Below are positions 30,579 to 39,307 of a DNA stretch of 46,765 nt, piece by piece (within the stretch, counting starts at the first letter, position 1; every line of letters starts with the position of its first letter). The notes beneath the pieces were generated by a model. That model saw nothing but the letters and a program-made list of their open reading frames with translations, was not told where the DNA came from and did not search any database. Origin of the DNA: Segatella oulorum JCM 14966 (GTDB lineage Bacteria > Bacteroidota > Bacteroidia > Bacteroidales > Bacteroidaceae). The position numbers and the translations under genes are program-made. Location: contig NZ_BAJQ01000017.1 in assembly GCF_000613785.1 (NCBI RefSeq), forward strand, positions 1 to 46,765, written 5' to 3'.

Positions 30579-31739
30579 ATGAAGAGCCCACTTGTTTTCA
30601 TAGCCTTTGTCTGTGGTATCTTTTGTGCTTGTAATGGTGCTGCAACAAGCAACGCCACTTATGAGGGCGACACCCTTGCATTGCGCTATGCCCAACAGCT
30701 TTCACTCGTTCAGTATAAGGGTTATGTACAAGCCACATTGGCCAATCCTTGGAAGAAAGGTGCCGTGCTACATAGTTATGTGCTCGTTCCCAAAGGTAGA
30801 GTGGGAGATAGTCTGTTGCAGCACGATGCACAGTTGCAGACGATGGAAGCTACGGTGGTGCGCACGCCCATTGCGCATGCGGTGGTTTTCACCACGTCGC
30901 ATTGCGCACTGCTTTACGATTTGCACGCGCAGCAGGCACTTAGCGGTGTATGCGATTTAGCCTATATCAATCTGTCCGACGTGCAGCGGCGAGCTAAATT
31001 ACCGGCCCGAAACACGGCAAAGGTGGTGGATTGCGGCAGCAGTATGCAACCCGATGTAGAGCGCATCATGCAGTTGCATCCTGAGGCTTTGTTGGTGTCG
31101 CCGTTTGAGCAAAGCGGTGGTTTCGGCAAGTTGGCAACTTTAAATATCCCCATCATCGAAACTGCCGACTACATGGAGACCTCGGCACTTGGACGAGCCG
31201 AATGGATGAAGTTCTATGGTTTGCTTTTCGGACGGGCACAGCAAGCGGACACTTTGTTTGCACAGGTCGACAGCAACTATCACGCTTTGATGGGCAAGGC
31301 ACAGCAGACAAGAGAAAAGGTCTCGGCGTTTACCGAGCGCAAGATGGGCAGTGTCTGGTATGTTCCGGGTGGACGGAGCACCATTGCACAGCTGTTGCGC
31401 GATGCACGGGTGACTTATCCTTTCGCTGATGATATCCATGCTGGCAGTCTTGCGCTATCGTTTGAAACGGTGCTCAATGAGGCTGGAAATAGTGATATTT
31501 GGCTTATCAAATACAACCATCAGCCCAACACACGGCAAGCGTTGTTAGCCGAGGATGCGAGCTATGCACAGTTTAAAGCCTTTCGGCAGGGAAAGGTCTT
31601 TGGCTGTGACTGTACCGCAGTTCCCTATTATGAAGAGGTGGACTTTCATCCCGACAGGTTGCTGAATGACATCGTGCAGATTGCCCATCCAACGCTAACT
31701 GGCCTGGCGCCATTGCGTTACTATCATCGCATGAAATAA
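30579..31739 (+). CDS. btuF: BtuF-like cobalamin-binding ABC transporter lipoprotein
   Basis: 386 residues. The signal peptide ends in IFCAC, so it is a lipoprotein, unlike soluble E. coli BtuF. The first 120 residues resemble the N-terminal lobe of iron/cobalamin-binding proteins (SLVQYKGYVQATLANPW). HPEALLVSPFE, PIIETADYMETSALGRAEWMKFYGLLFGR and WYVPGGRST match the type III binding-protein fold. It delivers B12 to the BtuC permease in the periplasm. Six bases separate it from btuG. A related iron-compound binder is the alternative, but the operon argues for cobalamin. Confidence 0.85.
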   Translation: MKSPLVFIAFVCGIFCACNGAATSNATYEGDTLALRYAQQLSLVQYKGYVQATLANPWKKGAVLHSYVLVPKGRVGDSLLQHDAQLQTMEATVVRTPIAHAVVFTTSHCALLYDLHAQQALSGVCDLAYINLSDVQRRAKLPARNTAKVVDCGSSMQPDVERIMQLHPEALLVSPFEQSGGFGKLATLNIPIIETADYMETSALGRAEWMKFYGLLFGRAQQADTLFAQVDSNYHALMGKAQQTREKVSAFTERKMGSVWYVPGGRSTIAQLLRDARVTYPFADDIHAGSLALSFETVLNEAGNSDIWLIKYNHQPNTRQALLAEDASYAQFKAFRQGKVFGCDCTAVPYYEEVDFHPDRLLNDIVQIAHPTLTGLAPLRYYHRMK

Positions 31740-31748
31740 TCTCGGCAC

Positions 31749-32786
31749 ATGAAAAAAACTATCTTTTATTTCGTGGCGCTGATGCTCGGCATCGTGGTTT
31801 TATTCTTGGGCAATTTGCTGGTGGGTAGTGTCACGATTCCGTTGCACGATGCGTTGCAGCTGCTTTTCTCGCTAAATAATAGCGCTGCCCGACAACAAAT
31901 CATGGTGGAACATCCTGCATGGAACTACATTTTGTGGGCCAATCGGTTGCCGCAAGCATTCACGGCTGTGTTGGCAGGTTCCTCACTGTCTGTGTGTGGC
32001 TTATTGCTGCAAACCACCTTTCGCAACCCGTTAGCCAGTCCCGGTGTTTTCGGTGTGACGAGCGGTGCGGGATTAGGGGTAGCGTTAGTGATGCTTTTGT
32101 TGGGCGGCGATGTGCTTGCTGCCCACTTTAACCTCATGGGATTTATAGCCGTGTTGTTGGCAGCTTTTGCAGGAGCCATGCTCGTGACGATGCTTATCTT
32201 TGCCTTCTCATGGTTTATAAAAAGCAGTGTCATGTTGCTCATCGTGGGTATCATGGTGGGCTATTTATCGGGAGCCGCCATCTCATTGCTCAACTTCTTT
32301 GCCAATGGTGAGGCCGTGAAGTCCTACGTGATTTGGGGAATGGGCGATTTCGGAAGCGTGTCGCCAACCTATTTGCCCGCCTATGCAGCAGTGGTCGGTG
32401 TGGCACTTATGCTCACGATGGCATTGGCGAAGCCTCTCAATGCGTTGTTGTTGGGCGAGGACTATGCGGCCAACTTAGGCGTGAATGTCCGGCAAACACG
32501 TCACACGTTGTTGCTGCTCACAGGACTCCTCACGGCTGTGACCACAGCTTTCTGTGGACCTATCGCTTTCATCGGTTTGGCCGTTCCCCATTTGGCCTGC
32601 CTCCTTTTGACAACCGACAACCATCGCCTTTTGCTCCCTGCCACCATGGTCATGGGGGCGTTTGTGGCCTTATTATGTTGTTTGTTGTGCCATGTTTGGG
32701 GCAGTCGCGGCATCATTCCGCTCAACGCGGTCACACCGCTCATCGGTGCGCCGGTTGTGATTTATGTAATTCTAAAAAACAGATAA
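31749..32786 (+). CDS. btuC: BtuC-like ABC transporter permease (FecCD family)
   Basis: 345 residues with about ten membrane segments. FecCD motifs include NRLPQAFTAVLAGSSLSVCGLLLQTTFRNPLASPG and, near the end, GPIAFIGLAVPHLACLL, which forms the coupling helix. It forms the inner-membrane channel for cobalamin with a BtuD ATPase. No ATPase gene follows: the next gene, 5 bases on, is an adenosyltransferase. BtuD must therefore come from elsewhere. Confidence 0.92.
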   Translation: MKKTIFYFVALMLGIVVLFLGNLLVGSVTIPLHDALQLLFSLNNSAARQQIMVEHPAWNYILWANRLPQAFTAVLAGSSLSVCGLLLQTTFRNPLASPGVFGVTSGAGLGVALVMLLLGGDVLAAHFNLMGFIAVLLAAFAGAMLVTMLIFAFSWFIKSSVMLLIVGIMVGYLSGAAISLLNFFANGEAVKSYVIWGMGDFGSVSPTYLPAYAAVVGVALMLTMALAKPLNALLLGEDYAANLGVNVRQTRHTLLLLTGLLTAVTTAFCGPIAFIGLAVPHLACLLLTTDNHRLLLPATMVMGAFVALLCCLLCHVWGSRGIIPLNAVTPLIGAPVVIYVILKNR

Positions 32787-32791
32787 AGAAT

Positions 32792-33286
32792 ATGGTTGTG
32801 TATACGAAACGCGGCGATGGCGGCGAAACCTCTTTGGGAAACGGTTTGCGCGTAGCCAAAGATGACGTGCGGATTGAAACAAACGGTGAGCTCGACGAGC
32901 TGACCTCGCTCCTGGGAATTGTTACCGAGTATGCCGCGCATGACGCGGTGCTGCAGCAGCAGTTGATGGACGTGCAACAGCTCTTGATGCTACTGATGGC
33001 TCATGTTGCCGACGACACGCGCACGGTTGACAACGCTGCGTTCGAGGTGAAAGTCCGTGAAATGGAGCGTTATATTGATGCAAATAGTCCGCGCCATGCC
33101 TTTTGCTTTGTGCGTCCCGGAGGCAATTTGCTCACTGCCCACCTACATTATGCACGTGCCAAAACGCGCACTTGTGAGCGCCGCCTGTGGAGTTTGCAGC
33201 GCACGCAGCCTATCCCTTCATGTTGCCTGCAATTTATCAATCGGCTGAGCGACTTTTTGTATGTTGCCGCTTTGCAAGCCCGATAA
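32792..33286 (+). CDS. ATP:cob(I)alamin adenosyltransferase, PduO type
   Basis: 164 residues. It transfers the adenosyl group of ATP to cob(I)alamin, giving coenzyme B12. The ATP-binding N-terminal motif is TKRGDGGETSL with GNGLRVAKDD, and the C-terminal motif is FVRPGGNLLTAHLHYARAKT followed by CERRL. ATG at 32792 was chosen because the motif must lie at the N-terminus. The much longer frame that starts at 32333 overlaps btuC in another frame and is not real. It is last in the riboswitch operon and would convert imported B12 for enzymes such as methylmalonyl-CoA mutase. Confidence 0.93.
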   Translation: MVVYTKRGDGGETSLGNGLRVAKDDVRIETNGELDELTSLLGIVTEYAAHDAVLQQQLMDVQQLLMLLMAHVADDTRTVDNAAFEVKVREMERYIDANSPRHAFCFVRPGGNLLTAHLHYARAKTRTCERRLWSLQRTQPIPSCCLQFINRLSDFLYVAALQAR

Positions 33287-33359
33287 AAGCCACCGGCGAC
33301 ATACAAGAGCTGCTTCAAATCGTGTAAACGCGGGCACATGCATATTTTTCGCTGCATTG

Positions 33360-33391
33360 TTTGCCACTTCCAACAAAACTTTATAACTTTG
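33360..33391 (+). promoter_or_regulatory. Promoter of fimbrillin cassette 2
   Basis: TTTG at 33360-33363 and TAACTTTG at 33384-33391, spacer 20. As in cassette 1, an ATG (33398) begins six bases after the box. Confidence 0.8.
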
Positions 33392-33397
33392 CACCCG

Positions 33398-33553
<156 letters not shown>

Positions 33554-33620
33554 CAACGGTCTAAGTCTCTGTACTAAGGCGATAGCGGTGCGCCCGGCGC
33601 GGGTGTCGGTCCGCCGTTTC

Positions 33621-33664
33621 AAGCATCTGCAAGGAGCTTTCAAAGTTCTTTGCAGATGCTTTTT
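33621..33664 (+). terminator. Intrinsic terminator in leader of cassette 2 (attenuator candidate)
   Basis: Same 19-bp hairpin as in cassette 1 with a single change (AAGCTC to AAGTTC) that keeps pairing as G-U, followed by a T run and again by GTGTGTGT. Confidence 0.85.
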
Positions 33665-33735
33665 CGTGTGTGTAATTGAACCTGTGAAGCAAGAAATCAA
33701 TAGTAGTAAATATAATCATTTAAACAGAACAAAAA

Positions 33736-33942
33736 ATGAAGAAAAAATGGTATGAAACGCCTGCATGTACGGTCATCCACCTCGCGACCGAGCACTATTT
33801 GTTGGGCGAAAGTGGCCCCAAGGCACGACCGGGCGGTGACAACGGTGGTAGCGTCACGATTGAAAATCCCAGCGAAGATAATGAAGATGCCAACCTCTCG
33901 GGCGCCAAGCGCTGGGGTGGCGAATGGGAAGAAGAAGACTAA
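33736..33942 (+). CDS. Small acidic peptide of cassette 2
   Basis: 68 residues starting MKKKWYETPACTVIHLATE. It shares the N-terminal block (Tyr-Glu-Thr-Pro-Ala-Cys-Thr) and the ARPGG motif with the cassette 1 peptide, then diverges and ends with WGGEWEEED. There is no clear signal peptide. It lies 44 bases upstream of the fimbrillin-like gene. Conservation of one N-terminal block with a variable remainder would fit a leader-plus-core peptide, but no modification or export gene is adjacent. Function unknown. Confidence 0.7.
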   Translation: MKKKWYETPACTVIHLATEHYLLGESGPKARPGGDNGGSVTIENPSEDNEDANLSGAKRWGGEWEEED

Positions 33943-33986
33943 GTTTGCAAATGCAATGAGTAAGTAACGATTTAAAAAGCGAATCA

Positions 33987-36758
33987 ATGAAAAGAAAATT
34001 TTTAGATAACCACAGCCTGCGGCACGCCCTTCCGTTTGCTGCCGCCTGCTTCACAGTCGGCCTCACGCTGTTTGCCTGTGCCGACAAGGATGTAGAAACC
34101 AACGACAACAATGGCAAAGCGCTTGTGACGTTCAACGTTTCGGCGGTACAGTCTAAAGCGCAAGACCAAGCAAAATCCGCTGCTAAAGCTGGCCTGCCGA
34201 TGACGCGCACCGCGTTTGCTAACCAGTTGGCGCTGCAAAATCTTGCACCCGAAGACCTCACGATGCAGAAACTGCCCGTGCAAGGCGCTGCAGCAAGTAG
34301 CGACATCTGCTTGATTGAGACCACTGTGCCCGGCCTGCCCTCGCAATGGGAAGACGACGCGCCGACCCGTGCGAACATCACAACCATGCCCACGATGCAG
34401 AACTTTTCGACCACGGCCTTCTATGGCTATTCCGATACGAGCCTTGCCCCTTGGTTTTATGATAAGGATACGAAGAAAGACGGCACGCTCGTTACCCCGA
34501 TTTATTGGGATTGGGTGAAAACCCACGCTTGCTTCTATGCGGTTTATCCCAAGCCCGACAATAGCAAGATAAAGCTTTCGCCAGAAGGCTACACGAGTAC
34601 GCCCTATGTGGATTTCGAAGTAGAACCCAATGTGAAGAACCAAAAAGATTTGATGACGGCTTGCTCGGGCAATGTACACACCGATATTGGTGCCATGAGT
34701 GCCACAGCACCACGCACCGACCTCACTTTCCGCCATGCGCTCACAGCGGTGCGTTTCAAGGTAGGGCAAAACCTATCGTGGAACAAAACGATTACAAAGG
34801 TGGAGATTATCGGAGCAAAGAGCAAAGGCAGATATACTTTGCCCACCGACAAAACGGTTACCGGTGCGTGGAATCCTGCCTCGCTTTCCACACCCGCAAC
34901 GTTTACGTTGGGTGGTGACGGTACGGTGAGCGTGAGCACATCAGCGGCGGTGAACAATGTTATCATGGGTAACAGTGGCGACAATTTTGTGTTCTATATG
35001 ATACCGCAGTCATTGGCCGGCGTCAGCGTGAAAATCTATTTTGCAGATGCGACTCCACCCATTGCGGTCAATCTCACCGGCACGTGGAAGCCCGGAACGA
35101 CAAAGACATACGCCTTGTCGCAGAACACCTCGAGCTGGCAATATGAGCTGACCGTTACACCACCTGCAGCTGCCGAATATAATGCCACTTCAACGGGTAA
35201 CTATACCATTCAAAGTTACCGTAAAGACGGCGCAATTCAGAAGCCTGTACCTTGGAAAGTGGTGGGCTATAGTACAGACGGTGGCCTGACATGGTCAAAC
35301 AATAAACCGGCATGGTTTACGGGATTGACGAAAACGAGTGGAGATGGCAGCACTACAGGGGAAATTGGCCAGGCAACCTTGCAGCCCGAAGTGCTTACAG
35401 ACAAACTTGCACTGATGAATGCTGCCCTTAAACAGAACCCTCAAGGGGATGCTTCTGATTACTACGACCTTTCCCTACACGATGTAAAAGGCAATGTTAC
35501 ACCACGTAACACGGCTAACTGCTATGTCATTTCCCATCCAGGCTACTATAAAATTCCGCTGGTTTATGGTAATGCCATTACGAATGGTAGCACTAATACC
35601 AATGCCTACACCTATACTGGCAGTCCAACAGCCCCCAAAATCGCCTTTGTATTGAAGAACTTCAAAGATCATAACGACCAAGACATCACCAACCCTTGGA
35701 TTACACAAAGTAATGGAGGCGTGAATGCACCCGACGGAGCAAAACTTGTGTGGGCCGATGAAAGCGGACTTGTAACCAACCTTGCCGTGGCAGGTAGCGG
35801 CACCAATGCTTTTGTGCAGTTCGAAGTGCCCGCAGCCAACATCAAAAATGGCAATGCTGTGATTGCAGTAACGAGAAATGGCACAGTGGTATGGTCATGG
35901 CATTTGTGGTTTACCCACGATGATGCGCTCAATACCATCAACTGCACGAACTTCCAAGGTGTAGACTACAAGTTTACTGAAGAGACGCTCGGTATGAAAT
36001 ATACCACTTGGACAGGAACTATTTATACTTCACCACGTAGCATCAAGGTAAAGGTTGTGCAGAGCTATGGACAAGGATTGCCCATGATGCCTAAGGAGGG
36101 TGTTATCACCATTACGCAAAAGCCAAATGTTGTTTCACGTAAGGGCTTTGCTACATTTTATCAGTTTGGGCGCAAGGATGCTTTCCCTGGAACGGATGCA
36201 GGCTTATTTGGAACTTTCAACCAAAATGCTGGCGGCGGCATATCCATTCCGAACAGTATTCAGCATCCCGAGAATTTCTACACTTACGGCCCATCTTGGT
36301 ATAACAATCCTCCTACCGGCTACTCTTGGTATAACTTATGGTCGGCCAACAATACCACAACCGACGGGAACGACAATGCCGTGGTTAAGACCGTTTACGA
36401 TCCTAGTCCAGCAGGATTCAAACTACCGGCATCAAATGCTTTCTCAGGCTTTACTAAAACAGGTAGCAATGCAAGTGCCCCGGCAGACTTCAACGTTTCT
36501 AAGCCATGGGATTATGGTTGGAACTTCAACAATAGGATTACCGCTCCTGATGCCTTGGTCTATTTTGCCGCTTTGGGTTTCCGCTATAGCAGTGATGGCG
36601 TGCTGAGCTCTGTGGGTACCTACGGTTGCTATTGGTCAGCTATTCGGGATAACACTGATCGCGGCTGCCGCCTGAACTTCACGAATTCTTTCGTACAACC
36701 GAGGGTCAACAGCTACCGAGCAACAGGTTACAGCATCCGACCAATGGCAGACTATTAA
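33987..36758 (+). CDS. Fimbrillin-family lipoprotein with major-paralogous C-terminal domain, cassette 2
   Basis: 923 residues in one intact frame. The lipoprotein signal ends in LTLFAC with Cys31, the same position as in cassette 1. LTFRHALTAVRFKVG near residue 250 marks the fimbrillin-like region. FATFYQFGRKDAFPG begins the C-terminal part, which ends with YGCYWSAIRDN and YSIRPMADY, the major-paralogous domain. It is probably anchored at the outer surface as an adhesin or fimbrial subunit. It serves as the intact template that shows the cassette 1 gene is only frameshifted. Expression probably depends on the leader upstream. Confidence 0.88.
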   Translation: MKRKFLDNHSLRHALPFAAACFTVGLTLFACADKDVETNDNNGKALVTFNVSAVQSKAQDQAKSAAKAGLPMTRTAFANQLALQNLAPEDLTMQKLPVQGAAASSDICLIETTVPGLPSQWEDDAPTRANITTMPTMQNFSTTAFYGYSDTSLAPWFYDKDTKKDGTLVTPIYWDWVKTHACFYAVYPKPDNSKIKLSPEGYTSTPYVDFEVEPNVKNQKDLMTACSGNVHTDIGAMSATAPRTDLTFRHALTAVRFKVGQNLSWNKTITKVEIIGAKSKGRYTLPTDKTVTGAWNPASLSTPATFTLGGDGTVSVSTSAAVNNVIMGNSGDNFVFYMIPQSLAGVSVKIYFADATPPIAVNLTGTWKPGTTKTYALSQNTSSWQYELTVTPPAAAEYNATSTGNYTIQSYRKDGAIQKPVPWKVVGYSTDGGLTWSNNKPAWFTGLTKTSGDGSTTGEIGQATLQPEVLTDKLALMNAALKQNPQGDASDYYDLSLHDVKGNVTPRNTANCYVISHPGYYKIPLVYGNAITNGSTNTNAYTYTGSPTAPKIAFVLKNFKDHNDQDITNPWITQSNGGVNAPDGAKLVWADESGLVTNLAVAGSGTNAFVQFEVPAANIKNGNAVIAVTRNGTVVWSWHLWFTHDDALNTINCTNFQGVDYKFTEETLGMKYTTWTGTIYTSPRSIKVKVVQSYGQGLPMMPKEGVITITQKPNVVSRKGFATFYQFGRKDAFPGTDAGLFGTFNQNAGGGISIPNSIQHPENFYTYGPSWYNNPPTGYSWYNLWSANNTTTDGNDNAVVKTVYDPSPAGFKLPASNAFSGFTKTGSNASAPADFNVSKPWDYGWNFNNRITAPDALVYFAALGFRYSSDGVLSSVGTYGCYWSAIRDNTDRGCRLNFTNSFVQPRVNSYRATGYSIRPMADY

Positions 36759-36797
36759 AAGGAGGAATGAACAATGGGAAATGATATAAGAGCAAGG

Positions 36798-36949
36798 GTA
36801 GTGGCCGTGCCTGTGTGCCGGCCAGCGCGCCCCGCAAGGGCGCAGCCATCGTTAAATCCTCGTGTATGATACGTGATGCGCAAATATATTTTTCGGATGG
36901 AAACGCCGCTGCGCGGACGTTCGGGCGGGCACACAGGCACCGCCCCTAC
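36798..36949. repeat. Palindromic GTAGGGGC-family element, diverged left arm
   Basis: The right arm and inner hairpins are as in the other copies; the left arm starts GTAGTGGCCGTGCCTG and is diverged. It lies between the fimbrillin-like gene of cassette 2 and array D. Confidence 0.85.
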
Positions 36950-37000
36950 CATTCCAAACACACATCGACGTTCCGCAAAGGTGAAAACAAAAATTTTAAT

Positions 37001-37446
37001 GCTCGCAGTAACGCTGCAAACGATGAAATGCAAAAATATTATTCCCGCGCCGCGCGGCGATGATAAAACGCAAAAAACAATGCTCGCAGTAACGCTGCAA
37101 GCGATAAAATGCAAAAAACAATGCTCGCAGTAACGCTGCAAGCGATAAAATGCAAAAAACAATGCTCGCAGTAACGCTGCAAGCGATAAAACGCAAAAAA
37201 CAATGTTCGCAGTAACGCTGCAAGCGCCAAAACGCAAAAAACAGTGCTCGCAGTGACGCTGCAAGCGCCAAAACGCAAAAAACAGTGCTCGCAGTAACGC
37301 TGCAAGCGATAAAACGCAAAAAACAGTGCTCGCAGTAATGCTGCAAACGCCAAAATGCAAAAAACAATGCTCGCAGTAACGCTGCAAGCACTGAAACGCA
37401 AAAAACAATGCTCGCAGTAACGCTGCGAGCATTGAAATGCAAAAAT
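37001..37446. repeat. Tandem array D, exact 41-bp period, about 10 units
   Basis: Units start with GCTCGCAG (one GTTCGCAG) at 37082, 37123, 37164, 37205, 37246, 37287, 37328, 37369 and 37410, all 41 apart; one more copy lies at 37001 with a diverged unit between. The dyad is GCTCGCAG/CTGCAAGC around TAACG and is perfect in the last unit (CTGCGAGC). An A run follows in every unit. It occupies the same place in cassette 2 as array C in cassette 1 but has an unrelated sequence. Confidence 0.95.
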
Positions 37447-37496
37447 AACAACGATCAAAGAACAATTTTTTTTATTTAATACATTAAAAGCATTTC

Positions 37497-38390
37497 ATGA
37501 TGATTGATATCCAAAAAGTTGATTTAGTGGGCATGAACAACGGTGCGCACTACGAATTTATGAAAGTGGTGAACGACCGTTTCGCAGCGGAGACAACACT
37601 GAGTACGAATGCTTCGGCGAAAAAGGCGATGGAGGCGTTGGCTGCCGCGTTGAAGGAGGAGGATCGCTGTCTGGTGATTTCGCGTCGGAACCTTATCACG
37701 GACGACATCCGCGCAGCCGACAAGACGCGCGACGACATTTTCCGTTCGCTGCGCAAAGCGATTAATGGGTTCACGGATGCGCCCGTGGCCGATGTGGCGA
37801 AAGCGGGAAAGGTGCTGAAGCAGTGTGTGGCCGATTATGCCATCAACCCTGCGATGCAGTTGGACCGCGAAACGGGCTTGCTGCACAATTTCATCGCCGA
37901 TTTGGAAACAAAGCATGCTGCCGAGGTGGCAAAGTTGGGGCTCACGCTCTATGTTGCACCGCTGAAGGAGGCCAACGCCAAGGTGGAGCAGTTTATCGTC
38001 GACCGCACCACGGCACAATCGGCCGTCATTGCCGGCGAATTGCGCGCAGCACGTTTGGCCACCGATGCCGCCTATCGCCACCTCGTGAAGTTCGTCAATG
38101 CGTTGGCGATGGTCTCGGGCACTACCGATTACGATGCGTTGGCCAAGTTCCTCAACGAGCACATTGACCGTTTCAAACATGAGGTGTTGCCGAAGAAAAA
38201 GAAGGGTGGCAAAAAGCCGTCGGATGGCGAAAAGAAGCCTGGTGACGGGAAGAAACCCGGAGACGGCGGAAAAACACCCGATGGCAAGAAGCCGGGCGGT
38301 GATGCTGCAAAGCCAGGTGACGGTGGCGATGGTAAGGATAAACCGGGTGGCAAAGGTCAGGGCGATGCCACGGTGACACCCAAAGAATAA
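37497..38390 (+). CDS. DUF6261 family protein with Lys-Pro-Gly-Asp tail, cassette 2
   Basis: 297 residues, intact. It starts MMIDIQKVDLVGMNNGAHYEF; the DUF6261 region is mostly helical to about residue 235. The tail has KKPGDGKKPGDG-type repeats and ends DATVTPKE as in cassette 1. It has no signal peptide or membrane segment. Tail and 3' flank are much more alike between the cassettes than the helical part, which suggests gene conversion or recent exchange at the 3' end. Function unknown. Confidence 0.82.
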   Translation: MMIDIQKVDLVGMNNGAHYEFMKVVNDRFAAETTLSTNASAKKAMEALAAALKEEDRCLVISRRNLITDDIRAADKTRDDIFRSLRKAINGFTDAPVADVAKAGKVLKQCVADYAINPAMQLDRETGLLHNFIADLETKHAAEVAKLGLTLYVAPLKEANAKVEQFIVDRTTAQSAVIAGELRAARLATDAAYRHLVKFVNALAMVSGTTDYDALAKFLNEHIDRFKHEVLPKKKKGGKKPSDGEKKPGDGKKPGDGGKTPDGKKPGGDAAKPGDGGDGKDKPGGKGQGDATVTPKE

Positions 38391-38530
38391 CTTGTTTCAA
38401 AATAAATGGCGTCATCCACGGGACACCCAAAGAATAATTTGTTTTAAACAAATGGCGTTATCCGCGGTGATGCTGAAAGAATAATTTGTTTAAACAAATG
38501 ACGCATCCACGGTGGCGCCGAAATCATAAC
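38382..38530 (+). repeat. 47-bp tandem repeats of the DUF6261 gene end, cassette 2
   Basis: AAAGAATAA with its flank recurs at 38382, 38429 and 38476, and a diverged unit begins at 38521. The third unit has the perfect palindrome TTTGTTTAAACAAA. The array matches the one behind cassette 1 but has one more unit. Confidence 0.8.
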
Positions 38531-38559
38531 GATACACACACTTTTTTATTTTGAGTTAT

Positions 38560-38592
38560 GGGGGCGGGAGTGCGCGATGCATTTCCGCCCCC
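38560..38592. repeat. GC-rich stem-loop repeat, copy 2
   Basis: GGGGGCGG and CCGCCCCC around the same inner sequence as at 22409-22440, again after CACACACTTTTTTATTTT. Confidence 0.75.
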
Positions 38593-38691
38593 GAGTGTTG
38601 TGTGGATTGTTTACGCGTTTCGTTTGGGTGGATTGTGCGTGGGTGGTTGATGTCGTTGGGGGGATTGCGCGTGAATGTATAACGGAGATTG

Positions 38692-38833
38692 GTAGGGGCG
38701 GTGCCTGTGTGCCCGCCCGTGTCGCCATGCAAGGGCGCATCCATCGTTCATCCCCGCGTACAATACGTGTATTTTTTTGTATGGAAACGCCGCTGCGCAG
38801 ACGTTCGGGCGGGCACACAGGCACCGCCCCTAC
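38692..38833. repeat. 142-bp palindromic GTAGGGGC element
   Basis: The cleanest copy. Its first and last 28 bases (GTAGGGGCGGTGCCTGTGTG and eight more) are perfect inverted repeats. Both inner hairpins are present. Confidence 0.92.
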
Positions 38834-38976
38834 GGTTCGTTTGGGTGGATTGCGCGTGAATGTAGAATGGCATTTGGGCAGATTGCGTGTGGAACAGTTG
38901 GTGTCGCTGTGGAAGATTGTGCGTAAATGGTTATTTTGTTTGTGTGGAATTGTGCGGAAAAATATGATGGAGATTG

Positions 38977-39119
38977 GTAGGGGCGGTGCCTATGTGCCCG
39001 CCCGTGTCGCCCCACAAGGGCGCATCCATCGTTAAAATCCCCGCGCACAATGCGTATATTTTTGGTATGGAAACGCCGCTACGTGGACGTTCGGGCGGGC
39101 ACGCAGGCACCGCCCCTAC
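38977..39119. repeat. 143-bp palindromic GTAGGGGC element
   Basis: Full copy with both arms. Its left flank AAAAATATGATGGAGATTG matches the flanks at 22648 and 22900. Confidence 0.9.
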
Positions 39120-39129
39120 AGTTTCGTTT

Positions 39130-39160
39130 GGGCGGGAGTGCGCGATGCATTTCCGCCCCC
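39130..39160. repeat. GC-rich stem-loop repeat, copy 3
   Basis: Same sequence as at 22409 and 38560, here directly after a palindromic element instead of before it. From 39161 to 39249 I see nothing else. Confidence 0.7.
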
Positions 39161-39249
39161 GATGTGTTGTGTGGGTGCAGGCCGTGCTGGTGGATAAGGG
39201 TAGGACTGCGGCAACTTTTTTTAGACACTACTGAAAAATCGCCATAAGA

Positions 39250-39287
39250 AAAGAGCGCAAGCTTGTTTATCAGCATGCGCTCTTTCC
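39250..39287 (-). terminator. Intrinsic terminator of grpE-dnaJ
   Basis: AAGAGCGCA and TGCGCTCTT form the stem. On the minus strand it is followed by TTTTCTTAT. It lies about 20 bases past the dnaJ stop. Confidence 0.85.
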
Positions 39288-39307
39288 TGCTTACCTCCGA
39301 ACTTGCG

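Noticed and set aside
32333..32791. Long N-terminal extension of the adenosyltransferase
   Set aside because: It overlaps btuC in another frame, and the ATP-binding motif belongs at the N-terminus starting at 32792.
36755..37465. Cys/Phe-rich proteins of up to 236 residues on the minus strand over array D
   Set aside because: These frames are translations of the 41-bp repeat in all three phases, caused by the lack of stops in the repeat unit.
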